Assembly: GCA_900551965.1 (NCBI GenBank)
Contig: URYF01000063.1
Location: 1 to 9,084, forward strand
DNA from: an uncultured bacterium
GTDB taxonomy: Bacteria; Cyanobacteriota; Vampirovibrionia; Gastranaerophilales; Gastranaerophilaceae
Length of the DNA stretch: 9,084 nucleotides
Reading direction: 5' to 3'
The notes under the pieces are model-generated. The model was given only the letters and a program-made list of their open reading frames with translations. It had not been told where the DNA came from and did not search any database. Below, piece by piece: positions 1 to 6,282 of this stretch. Positions within the stretch are counted from its first letter, which is position 1. Each line of letters opens with the position of its first letter. A program made the position numbers and the translations under genes.

Positions 1-858
1 GCCTTCTCCGCCGCCGCCTTCATCAGATGCAAATCCGGTAGGAACACCGGCAGCACCACCAGAAGAACCTTCAGCAGAAGCAGCTGTCATTGACGGGAAT
101 AATGATGTACAAATTGAAGCTGACATTTCTGCAGGAGTTGTATGATTTACTTTGAAAGTTGTCATAATAGGTTTTTTATCAAACTGTTCAACAACATTTT
201 TTACAATAGCAACGTCATATTCCGTTCCGTAAACAATCAACTCGTTTGTTGCCGGGTTAGTAACAATTGACGTTTTCATTGATCTGCCCGGATTAGATTT
301 ACCTTTTGAAAATACGTTAGAGTTCATAAAATGAGCAAGAGCTGCAGCATTAACATATTTCACAGGGATAATAGTCATGCTTGAGCGTTTTGCCATTGAC
401 ATTTGGTTTTCGCCTGCTGTAGAAATTACTAAAGTATTGCCCTGAATATCATAGAACAACTTTTGAGTTTCAATAACCAAATCAAAGGCTTGACTTAACG
501 GAATATCAACTAAATCCATAGTAACAGTAGCACCAGCACCGTCTTCAGAATCTTCAGAAGGTGAGCCAACACCATTTGCAAAGATAATATTCATACCTGC
601 CTGATCAGCAAACATTCTAAGAACCTGAGTAACATCTGCGTCACGCAAACTCAAATTCACTAAAGAATCACCGTTTTGGATTTGAAGCGGAGAACGTAAA
701 TCTAAATTAACGTCTTGTCCTGCTCTTATAGCCGGTGCTGAAGCGGCATTGTACCCGTAATAATCGTTCATTGCAAACGCTGCAGTCATTGAATTAGTTA
801 CCATGAATGCTGACAACATTACACTTGCAATAATTTTTTCTCTAATCTTATTTTTCAT
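1..858 (-). CDS. pilQ: Type IV pilus secretin, PilQ-like (N-terminal 286 residues; runs off left edge)
   Basis: This is the N-terminal part of an outer-membrane secretin, the ring-shaped channel through which a type IV pilus (or a related secretion pseudopilus) passes. Residues 1-29 form a signal peptide ending in AFA, with cleavage likely before M30. Residues about 66-146 look like the STN/N0 domain (VNLSLRDADVTQVLRMFADQ), interrupted by an acidic, Gly-rich insert at about 97-110. Residues about 159-206 match a secretin N1 domain (TIIPVKYVNAAALAHFMN, then IVTNPATNELIVYGTEYDV). A second N domain starts near 207 and enters a Ser/Gly/Ala-rich linker at the window edge, so the membrane-spanning secretin core lies outside. 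The ATG at 858 has AGGAG at 863-868. It follows the pilP-like gene after 28 bases, which is the usual pilP-pilQ order. A GspD-type secretin is the alternative, but the PilP-like neighbour favours PilQ. Confidence 0.85.
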   Translation of the reverse strand, partial: MKNKIREKIIASVMLSAFMVTNSMTAAFAMNDYYGYNAASAPAIRAGQDVNLDLRSPLQIQNGDSLVNLSLRDADVTQVLRMFADQAGMNIIFANGVGSPSEDSEDGAGATVTMDLVDIPLSQAFDLVIETQKLFYDIQGNTLVISTAGENQMSMAKRSSMTIIPVKYVNAAALAHFMNSNVFSKGKSNPGRSMKTSIVTNPATNELIVYGTEYDVAIVKNVVEQFDKKPIMTTFKVNHTTPAEMSASICTSLFPSMTAASAEGSSGGAAGVPTGFASDEGGGGEG

Positions 859-886
859 AGTTGCTCCTGCTTATATTATTTTATTA

Positions 887-1690
887 TTAACCTTTTCTAC
901 CACCAAATCTGCTTCTCAAGTTGTATAAATCATTACGAGTTTTATCAAAATCGTCCCTTGAGAACAATTCGCCTATACTTGCTGAATATATATTAGAGCC
1001 AAGACCGACAGTAATCCATGATGGATTAATTTCCATAACTTTATATTCTTGTCCCATAATCTTGTCGCCTTGACGCACTAAATAATCCTTATCATCTACA
1101 TTTATAATTGCTGACGGACTGGTTTTATTATACATAATTCCAACAACCTTTGTTCTTGTAATCTTTGCAGCAGCAGCTTCAGAAGATGCTAAAGAAGTCG
1201 GAGGAACCGGAAGATTAAAACTGTACGGGCTTATATCATCAGGTTGACGAACTGCAACATCTTTAAGCTTTGCTATTTCTGCAATTTTTGCATTATGAAG
1301 ATTAGCCTCTTCTATAGCTGACCTCTTTGCTTCTTCAAACGCTTGGATTTCGCCTGAAGGCATGAATGGATCCGATCTGCCGACAGAAGTTACATCATAA
1401 GAAACCATGCTGCTTGCCTGATCCGTATCTACATCTAAATCAACATTACCTTCAGCCGGAACATTTACAGCATTTGGAGCAGGATTTACATTTGCCATAG
1501 GTTCGGCAGGAGCTACCGCAGTTTCTTGAGGGACAGCATCACCGCCGCCGCCCATATTTGGAAGAAAACTACAACCGCCTGCGATTATACCTACAGAAAA
1601 CACAACAGCTAATAAGGATAATACCCACTTGCCGCGTTTGCTAAACGTATTATCTACCCAACTCTCATTCCTATAGTAATTTGTGTTCAC
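887..1690 (-). CDS. pilP: PilP-like pilus assembly protein with N-terminal membrane anchor
   Basis: This is a probable periplasmic protein linking the inner-membrane pilus platform to the secretin. With the GTG start it has 267 residues: a basic N region, a hydrophobic segment at about 22-38, and a Cys at 40 in IIAGGC (a poor lipobox). A Gly-rich and Pro/Ala/Val-rich linker follows (about 47-95), then GRSDPF at 104-109, the typical motif before the PilP/GspC-type beta domain. The C-terminal part (about 177-245) carries VVGIMYNKTSPSAIINVDD and ITVGLGSNIYSASIGELF, like PilP. I chose GTG at 1690 because GGTGGAG lies 5 bases upstream. An in-frame ATG at 1705 would add five residues but has no ribosome binding site. 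It lies 28 bases upstream of the secretin gene and is very likely co-transcribed with it. No pilM, pilN or pilO precedes it here. GspC-like is the alternative name. Confidence 0.75.
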   Translation of the reverse strand: MNTNYYRNESWVDNTFSKRGKWVLSLLAVVFSVGIIAGGCSFLPNMGGGGDAVPQETAVAPAEPMANVNPAPNAVNVPAEGNVDLDVDTDQASSMVSYDVTSVGRSDPFMPSGEIQAFEEAKRSAIEEANLHNAKIAEIAKLKDVAVRQPDDISPYSFNLPVPPTSLASSEAAAAKITRTKVVGIMYNKTSPSAIINVDDKDYLVRQGDKIMGQEYKVMEINPSWITVGLGSNIYSASIGELFSRDDFDKTRNDLYNLRSRFGGRKG

Positions 1691-1695
1691 TTTAT

Positions 1696-1703
1696 CTCCA
1701 CCC
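1696..1703 (-). promoter_or_regulatory. Ribosome binding site deciding the pilP GTG start
   Basis: On the minus strand GGTGGAGA is read just before GTG at 1690, leaving 5 bases between GGAG and the start codon. The competing ATG at 1705 overlaps this site and has only AT-rich sequence upstream. This favours GTG as the true start. Confidence 0.6.
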
Positions 1704-1802
1704 ATCTAATTAGTTATATAACAATTACATTATATTAAAGCTCTCAATTTTTGGTATCATTTACTTAATGTATTTCCCAAAATAACTTTACTATCATACA
1801 CA

Positions 1803-1831
1803 ATAATATAATAATTTGAAAATTAAGTCAA
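1803..1831 (-). promoter_or_regulatory. Sigma-70-type promoter for pilP-pilQ
   Basis: On the minus strand the -35 box TTGACT (1826-1831) is followed by exactly 17 bases and the -10 box TATTAT (1803-1808). Each box matches the consensus at five of six positions. Transcription would start near 1796, giving a leader of about 105 bases before the pilP GTG. A second -10-like TATAAT at 1729-1734 is nearer the gene but lacks a convincing -35 box. Confidence 0.55.
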
Positions 1832-1916
1832 AAATATAAATACTTATGTTTTTTAAAAGAACAAATCCGGCAAAACCGCGATTATAGTGTGTTTTAGCAA
1901 ATTCACATTCCGTAAC

Positions 1917-1948
1917 AAAAAGATTTACCACAAAAGTTCAATCTTTTG
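1917..1948 (-). terminator. Weak AT-rich hairpin after the YqeG-like gene
   Basis: The stop codon of the HAD gene (1961-1963) is followed on the minus strand by CAAAAGATT...AATCTTTTTG, which can form an 8-bp stem (1940-1947 with 1917-1924) ending in a short T run. A competing 6-bp stem CAAAAG/CTTTTG (1943-1948 with 1931-1936) overlaps it. The stem has almost no GC pairs, so it would be a weak terminator at best. The remainder of 1706-1960 is AT-rich non-coding DNA holding the pilP promoter. Confidence 0.3.
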
Positions 1949-1960
1949 ATTTAGTTCAAG

Positions 1961-2437
1961 TTAACGACGGATACTTATTCTTTCCAATTTTCTTACAAAC
2001 CTGACAATTTTCGGCTCAGAATCCGCTGTAATTGAATCTACAAGAATAGTCTTACAACCGAGGATTTTACCGCACAAAATATCAGTCAACGGACGATCGC
2101 CAACCAGTACACAGTCTTTTTCACAAACTTCATATTTCTTCAAAAAGTCTTTTACAGGACCTGTTTTTGGTTTGCAGGCATCAAACAGTACAGGGAAGTT
2201 AGAAATTTCTTTAACTTTTGCAATATATTCTTCATTATTATTAGAAACAACAGCCATAAAAAAGTTATCTTGAACTTTTTTTAACCATGCATTCATTTCC
2301 TCTGAATACACACCGGATTTTGAAGCCATCAGCGTGCTGTCCAAATCAAAAAGCATTGCTTTTACTCCGTTATTTTTTAATTCTTCCAGATCAATATCAT
2401 AAATATTTTTCAAATTATAATCAGGTTTAAGAAACAT
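1961..2437 (-). CDS. yqeG: YqeG-family HAD phosphatase (class IIIA)
   Basis: This is a small cytoplasmic phosphohydrolase of the HAD superfamily, 158 residues, which is close to the usual length of YqeG proteins. Motif I is MLFDLDSTL, with nucleophile D31 and general acid/base D33. Motif II is VVSNNN with S65. The conserved lysine region is CKPKTGP (88-94), and motif III is VGDRPLTDI with D114 and D119 for magnesium. There is no inserted cap domain, as expected for subclass III. Its substrate cannot be read from the sequence; YqeG relatives are thought to dephosphorylate small molecules such as phosphatidylglycerol phosphate or other phosphates. The ATG at 2437 lies inside the end of the U32 gene (11-base overlap), with AGGAG 9 bases upstream, pointing to one transcript and coupled translation. 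Confidence 0.85.
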   Translation of the reverse strand: MFLKPDYNLKNIYDIDLEELKNNGVKAMLFDLDSTLMASKSGVYSEEMNAWLKKVQDNFFMAVVSNNNEEYIAKVKEISNFPVLFDACKPKTGPVKDFLKKYEVCEKDCVLVGDRPLTDILCGKILGCKTILVDSITADSEPKIVRFVRKLERISIRR

Positions 2438-3701
2438 GCTCTTTAACTCCTATAGTTCTTGCCAAAGCTATTTCATAATCCAAAGGATTTTGTTCAAATT
2501 TTAGATATACATCTGCATTTGTATTTGCGACATCTAAATTGTTACCCTTATCATCCCAGATTTCAAGAATTTTTGTAGTGAATTGTTCAGACGGTGTAAT
2601 AATTTCAACCTCATCATTTAACAAAACCTTATTTTTAATTTTCACAAAATATAAGTCCCCTTCATCTTGAGAGGTAAAATCAACCTCGCAAAGTTTCTTC
2701 TTGTCATGGAACTCAAATAAAAAGTCTGCACCTGCCAAACCTTTTGAAATGTCATAGCTGTAACTTTCTGAATTATTATCCCCAAGCGCAAAGCCTGTTG
2801 TATAACCTCTATTGCCAACTTTTTTAAGTTCTAAGAAATATTTATCCATATCAGCATCAGGATTTTTCAAGATTTCATCAATGGCATTTCTGTACGTTTT
2901 TGCAACAGCAGAAACATAATAAAGACTTTTTGTTCTGCCTTCAACTTTGAAAGAATCAACTCCTGCATTTATCATATCTTTCAGGTACTTAACAAGACAC
3001 AAGTCTTTCGGACTCAAAATATGTGAACCTCGGTCATCTTGATTAATTTCGTAATACTGTCCCGGACGAGTTTCTTCAACCAGTTTGTAGCTCCAGCGGC
3101 ATGGCTGTGAGCAGTTCCCGGAATTGGCTTTTCTTTCACCATTTGTAAAGTAATCACTCAATAAACATCTTCCGGAAAAAGATACGCACTGAGAACCATG
3201 AATAAAACATTCGATTTCCATATCAGGAACTTGTCTTTTTATTTCTGCAATCTCAGGAATTGATAACTCTCGCGCAAGAACAACACGCGTTGCACCCATA
3301 TCCTGCCAAAATTTCACGCATTCATAATTTAAAATATTCGTTTGTGTACTTATATGAAGTTCTGTATCCGGCATATATTTTTTCAGCAAACGTAAAATTC
3401 CAAAATCACTGACTAAAATAGCATCAGGATTTGCATCTTTTAATATTTCCATACACTCTTCAAGATGTTTTATATCAGAATTGAACGCAAAAATATTTAG
3501 CGTCAAATAGGCTTTCGCGCCAAGTTTATGCGCTAAATCAACTGCACTTTTCAGGTTTTCAAGAGTAATAATCTCACCCTTGCGCATAGCTCTTAAACTA
3601 AAATCCACAACGCCAAGATAAACTGCATCTGCACCATATCTAACAGCGTACTTCAACTTTTCCAAATTGCCCGCAGGCATTAATAATTCAACATTTCGCA
3701 T
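2427..3701 (-). CDS. U32-family protein, probable tRNA U34 hydroxylation enzyme (TrhP/YegQ type)
   Basis: Members of this family were first called collagenases (PrtC), but several carry an iron-sulfur cluster and hydroxylate tRNA, rRNA or quinone precursors. The N-terminus ELLMPAGNLEKLKYAVRYGA with DAVYLG is the standard U32 opening. The family signature is at residues 164-182: E164-x-F166-x2-G-S-Q-C172-x4-G-x-C179-x-L-S. C172, C179, C197 and C235 have nearly the spacing of the 4Fe-4S ligands of UbiU, so a cluster is likely. DSFKVEGRTKS at 249-259 is another conserved segment. At 424 residues it fits the single-unit TrhP/YrrO group better than the longer RlhA type, but the target RNA is inferred. 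The ATG at 3701 has no Shine-Dalgarno sequence. It fits the conserved N-terminus, and a -10-like box ends 6 bases before it. Confidence 0.85.
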   Translation of the reverse strand: MRNVELLMPAGNLEKLKYAVRYGADAVYLGVVDFSLRAMRKGEIITLENLKSAVDLAHKLGAKAYLTLNIFAFNSDIKHLEECMEILKDANPDAILVSDFGILRLLKKYMPDTELHISTQTNILNYECVKFWQDMGATRVVLARELSIPEIAEIKRQVPDMEIECFIHGSQCVSFSGRCLLSDYFTNGERKANSGNCSQPCRWSYKLVEETRPGQYYEINQDDRGSHILSPKDLCLVKYLKDMINAGVDSFKVEGRTKSLYYVSAVAKTYRNAIDEILKNPDADMDKYFLELKKVGNRGYTTGFALGDNNSESYSYDISKGLAGADFLFEFHDKKKLCEVDFTSQDEGDLYFVKIKNKVLLNDEVEIITPSEQFTTKILEIWDDKGNNLDVANTNADVYLKFEQNPLDYEIALARTIGVKEHVS

Positions 3702-3707
3702 AAATCA

Positions 3708-3736
3708 ATAATAAAGTAAACTAAATTAATAATCAA
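3708..3736 (-). promoter_or_regulatory. Promoter placing the transcription start at the U32 gene ATG
   Basis: On the minus strand TTGATT (3731-3736), a 17-base spacer and TATTAT (3708-3713) precede ATG at 3701 by only 6 bases. A transcript started about 7 bases after the -10 box would begin at the A of ATG. With no Shine-Dalgarno sequence present, this suggests a leaderless mRNA. The spacing is ideal, but the DNA is AT-rich, so chance is possible. Confidence 0.45.
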
Positions 3737-3816
3737 CCAAACAGGTGATGTCGTATTCTTAAAAATATGGAAAATAGAATATATACAGAAAATAACATTT
3801 TATCGGAGAAATTACA

Positions 3817-3951
3817 ATGCAGACAATTAACAATGCAACAAGCACAATAAAAGAAATCTGGGCATACCAACATCCTGTTATGCATACTTGGTTCTTATTT
3901 AGTGCTGCATCACTAGGCTGCATGTTCACACTTCTTTTCTTCGTTTTATAA
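3817..3951 (+). CDS. 44-residue single-span membrane miniprotein, unknown function
   Basis: I do not recognise this protein. The reading frame begins at ATG 3817, with CGGAG 8 bases upstream (3804-3808), and ends with TAA at 3949-3951. The first 20 residues are polar (MQTINNATSTIKEIWAYQHP). Residues about 23-44 are hydrophobic (HTWFLFSAASLGCMFTLLFF, then VL) and should span the membrane once, leaving almost no C-terminal tail. A strong terminator begins 35 bases after the stop on the same strand, which supports a real transcription unit. It lies between the U32 and MATE genes, both on the other strand. A longer open frame covers the same DNA on the minus strand, but it would need a TTG start without a ribosome binding site. 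A possible -10 (TATATA or TATACA, 3780-3787) lies upstream, with no good -35. Confidence 0.55.
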   Translation: MQTINNATSTIKEIWAYQHPVMHTWFLFSAASLGCMFTLLFFVL

Positions 3952-3985
3952 TAATTTGGGTTTATAAATGTACAACCCCGCAACG

Positions 3986-4009
3986 ACAAGAACTACGGTT
4001 CTTGTTTTT
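3986..4009 (+). terminator. Intrinsic terminator of the miniprotein gene
   Basis: A perfect 8-bp stem, ACAAGAAC (3986-3993) with GTTCTTGT (3998-4005), is closed by a TACG tetraloop, which is UNCG-like in RNA, and followed by TTTT (4006-4009). The T run is only on the plus-strand side, so it works for plus-strand transcripts. It contains the stop codon and last codons of the MATE gene on the other strand. Confidence 0.75.
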
Positions 4010-5315
4010 CGTAATGCAATACTTCATACCTTTTGAGTTTGAAAAGCATAATTGCGCATAAAACTATCGCAGATAAAACAAGCCCAATCCAAAAACCTAT
4101 TAATTGAAGATTATACTTAAATGCCAACGTATAACCAATCGGTACCGAAATACACCAATATGCAATAAAATTAGCCAAAAGAACAATATTTGTCTGTTTT
4201 ATACCTTTGCAAATTCCGGCAAGAGCAATTTGCAGCCCGTCAAATACTTGAAAAATCGATAAAATATACATAATTGGAATTGATATCTTAAACAGATTAT
4301 CATCAACAGTAAAAATGCCGACAATCGCACGCGGAAATGTTGAGAAAACAATTGCACTGAAAAGCATAAATCCAACAGACATCAAAACCCCAACCATTGA
4401 ATACTTTTTCAAATCCTGCACATTCCCTGCTCCGTTTGAAAACCCGACCTTTACAGCAATAGCATTTGAAATTGCAAAAGGAATCATAAAAGAAATAGTT
4501 GTTAATGAACATACAAGATTTTGCGCAGCGGCATAAACCCCCGATACCCTGCCCATAAATATTGCAATACTGTTAAAGGCAATAAATTCAACTAAAACCG
4601 CTAATGATATCGGCATTCCTATACTTAACAGATTTTTATAATAACCTTTTTCATGATAATTATTAAATCTCATATTAATATAACAGTAAATTAATAGAGC
4701 AAACCCCATAACATACCTAACCAAAAAACTGGCAATTGCAAGCCCTATAACCCCCAACGAAGGAATAGGTCCATATCCAAATACAAGAATTACATTCAAT
4801 GCCACATTTAAAAATACACATGCAATTGTCACAATATTTGGAAACATCACGATTTCAAAAGCCTGCAAAAATTCTTTTAAGCACGCATGTAAATAAGCTC
4901 CGAAAGTACTAAACGCAGTAATCCACATATAGTTTTGAATATCTGGAACCAATTTTTCTTCAAACCCCATTTTCGGAATAACAGGAATTGCAGCAATAAT
5001 CAAAACACATGTTATCAATGCCAAAATCATAGAAAATCTTATTGACGGATAAAAATATTTTTTGATAGCTTTTTTCTCTCCGCGGTAATTTGATAACAGC
5101 GGCGAAATACTTGCTATCAAGCCAACTCCAAAAGTAAGAATACAATTAATGATAGCATTAGCAATACTTATTGCAGCAAAAGTATCTGTAGAATGTCTTC
5201 CCGCAACAATAACATCCCCAATACCGATAAGGATAAACCCAAGGTTACCCATAATAATCGGGGCAGCTATTTTTAAAAGCTCTTTAATATAATATTTTAT
5301 ATCCGGCTTGCACAT
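3993..5315 (-). CDS. MATE-family multidrug/metabolite exporter
   Basis: This is an inner-membrane exporter of the multidrug and toxic compound extrusion family, which is driven by sodium or proton gradients and often exports cationic drugs or metabolites. The 440 residues are strongly hydrophobic and arranged as two similar halves, with about 12 membrane spans, close to the usual MATE length. The start of the first half, IAAPIIMGNLGFILIGIGD and then VIVAGR (17-40), is the typical first span plus D34/AGR loop. The second half opens with LLSIGMPISLAVLVEF in the equivalent position. The substrate is unknown. ATG at 5315 has no Shine-Dalgarno sequence, but the protein start fits the family. The last codons and TAG lie inside a terminator hairpin for the opposing small gene. 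The prepilin gene ends 85 bases upstream on the same strand. Confidence 0.9.
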   Translation of the reverse strand: MCKPDIKYYIKELLKIAAPIIMGNLGFILIGIGDVIVAGRHSTDTFAAISIANAIINCILTFGVGLIASISPLLSNYRGEKKAIKKYFYPSIRFSMILALITCVLIIAAIPVIPKMGFEEKLVPDIQNYMWITAFSTFGAYLHACLKEFLQAFEIVMFPNIVTIACVFLNVALNVILVFGYGPIPSLGVIGLAIASFLVRYVMGFALLIYCYINMRFNNYHEKGYYKNLLSIGMPISLAVLVEFIAFNSIAIFMGRVSGVYAAAQNLVCSLTTISFMIPFAISNAIAVKVGFSNGAGNVQDLKKYSMVGVLMSVGFMLFSAIVFSTFPRAIVGIFTVDDNLFKISIPIMYILSIFQVFDGLQIALAGICKGIKQTNIVLLANFIAYWCISVPIGYTLAFKYNLQLIGFWIGLVLSAIVLCAIMLFKLKRYEVLHYEKQEP

Positions 5316-5321
5316 AGAACA

Positions 5322-5330
5322 ATAATATCA
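5322..5330 (-). promoter_or_regulatory. Extended -10 promoter just before the MATE gene
   Basis: On the minus strand TGATATTAT is read at 5330-5322: an extended -10 (TG, one base, TATTAT) ending 6 bases before ATG. No good -35 box is visible, which is acceptable for an extended -10. The start of transcription would coincide with the start codon, as proposed for the U32 gene. Confidence 0.4.
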
Positions 5331-5400
5331 TGAATAATTAAAATATTACGACATGTAATTATCCATAATTAAAAATTTCTAGTCCAATAAACAAAGAGCC

Positions 5401-6144
5401 TTAATGTCCTTGATACAACTTTTTAAAATACTCTTCATCAGTTGCAGCTTTATATGCACAGGTCATACCATTCCAGGTTTTTGCAGCATTCTTATTGCAA
5501 TAAGAATCAACCGCAGCTGTATCTTTTCCCCAAAGAGTTTTTGCTGTCTGCTGTTGTCCTGTCCCCGGAGCTCCTAACGGCAATAATATACCACCCTTTA
5601 TAAGTTCAAATGCAAAAAGATCATACCCTAGTTTGTTTGGATTTTTATTTTTACCGTTTATATCAACCATTACCATTAACCCATAAAGATAATTAGCAGG
5701 ATTTTCAATACACATAAGCATACCGTTATTCACAACAAAGCACCCGTCATCTAACATATGCAATTCTTTCCCGCTTGAAAAAGCCCCGCCGTCAAGACGC
5801 TTATATGCTCCTTGCTGAGTTGTAGTATTTGTTGTTGAAATACAGACACTATCATTTGTTGCTGCATACTTACCACAGTCAATAGTTACACGCTGATACT
5901 TCTTAAATTTATCATAAAAAGAGCCTGCAGCCGTATAACTGGCAGGTTCTACAGAAACGTTATCAACCTCCATTTCAACAATAGCTTTTGCTACCATTGC
6001 ATAAGCCGTATCAAATTGAGCTTTTGCAGTACCTGCCTTATGCCCGTTTATCAAATTTGGAAGTACCAGTGATGCTACAACCCCGATTACTGATAATGCA
6101 ATCAGAATTTCACCCAAGGTAAATCCTATACTCTTTTTCATCAT
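5401..6144 (-). CDS. Type IV prepilin-like protein (pilin or minor pilin)
   Basis: This is a 247-residue prepilin with a class III signal. Seven residues (MMKKSIG) precede the processing site G7/F8 in GFTLGE, and E12 is the conserved Glu5 of the mature protein. Residues 14-33 form the hydrophobic helix that anchors the pilin and packs the fibre core. The globular part has six cysteines (90, 101, 135, 145, 216, 229), whose spacing suggests three disulfides. Residues 161-175, DINGKNKNPNKLGYD, resemble a metal-binding loop seen in related pilins. ATG at 6144 is preferred over the next Met (6141) because AGAGGA at 6155-6160 is 10 bases away. It is monocistronic by appearance, with its own strong promoter. 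It would be processed by a prepilin peptidase not in this window. Whether it is the major pilin or one of many pilin-like paralogs is unclear. Confidence 0.85.
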   Translation of the reverse strand: MMKKSIGFTLGEILIALSVIGVVASLVLPNLINGHKAGTAKAQFDTAYAMVAKAIVEMEVDNVSVEPASYTAAGSFYDKFKKYQRVTIDCGKYAATNDSVCISTTNTTTQQGAYKRLDGGAFSSGKELHMLDDGCFVVNNGMLMCIENPANYLYGLMVMVDINGKNKNPNKLGYDLFAFELIKGGILLPLGAPGTGQQQTAKTLWGKDTAAVDSYCNKNAAKTWNGMTCAYKAATDEEYFKKLYQGH

Positions 6145-6175
6145 ATAAACTTTGTCCTCTTTTATCCTCTTTTTA

Positions 6176-6204
6176 ATTATAACATATTTTCCTTATTACC
6201 TCAA
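6176..6204 (-). promoter_or_regulatory. Strong promoter of the prepilin gene
   Basis: On the minus strand TTGAGG (6199-6204) is followed by exactly 17 bases and a perfect TATAAT (6176-6181), with TG one base ahead of the -10 (extended -10). Transcription should begin near 6169, giving a short leader of about 25 bases that holds two AGAGGA repeats, the nearer of which is the likely ribosome binding site. Confidence 0.7.
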
Positions 6205-6282
6205 GGTTATTAAAAGTTTTCTTCAAAAATACGCAAAAAATAAAATTTACGTGTTTTATACAAAAAAACAGGAGTATTATAT

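Noticed and set aside
1847..1888. 13-codon plus-strand frame (MFFKRTNPAKPRL) in the spacer before pilP
   Set aside because: It is too short, has no ribosome site, and lies beside the minus-strand promoter; no supporting signal was found.
3759..3989. 76-codon minus-strand open frame over the miniprotein gene
   Set aside because: It needs a TTG start with no Shine-Dalgarno, and its residue composition fits a shadow of the plus-strand gene, which has a better ribosome site and a terminator.
4303..4536. Short open frames on both strands inside the MATE gene
   Set aside because: They lie fully within a well-supported MATE coding sequence and have low-complexity shadow compositions.
4960..5145. 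61-codon frame inside the MATE gene
   Set aside because: Alternative frame of the MATE gene, with no start signal.
5356..5371. AT-only palindrome TAATTATCCATAATTA between prepilin and MATE
   Set aside because: It has a 2-base loop, no GC pairs in the stem and no T run, so it is neither a convincing terminator nor a clear operator.
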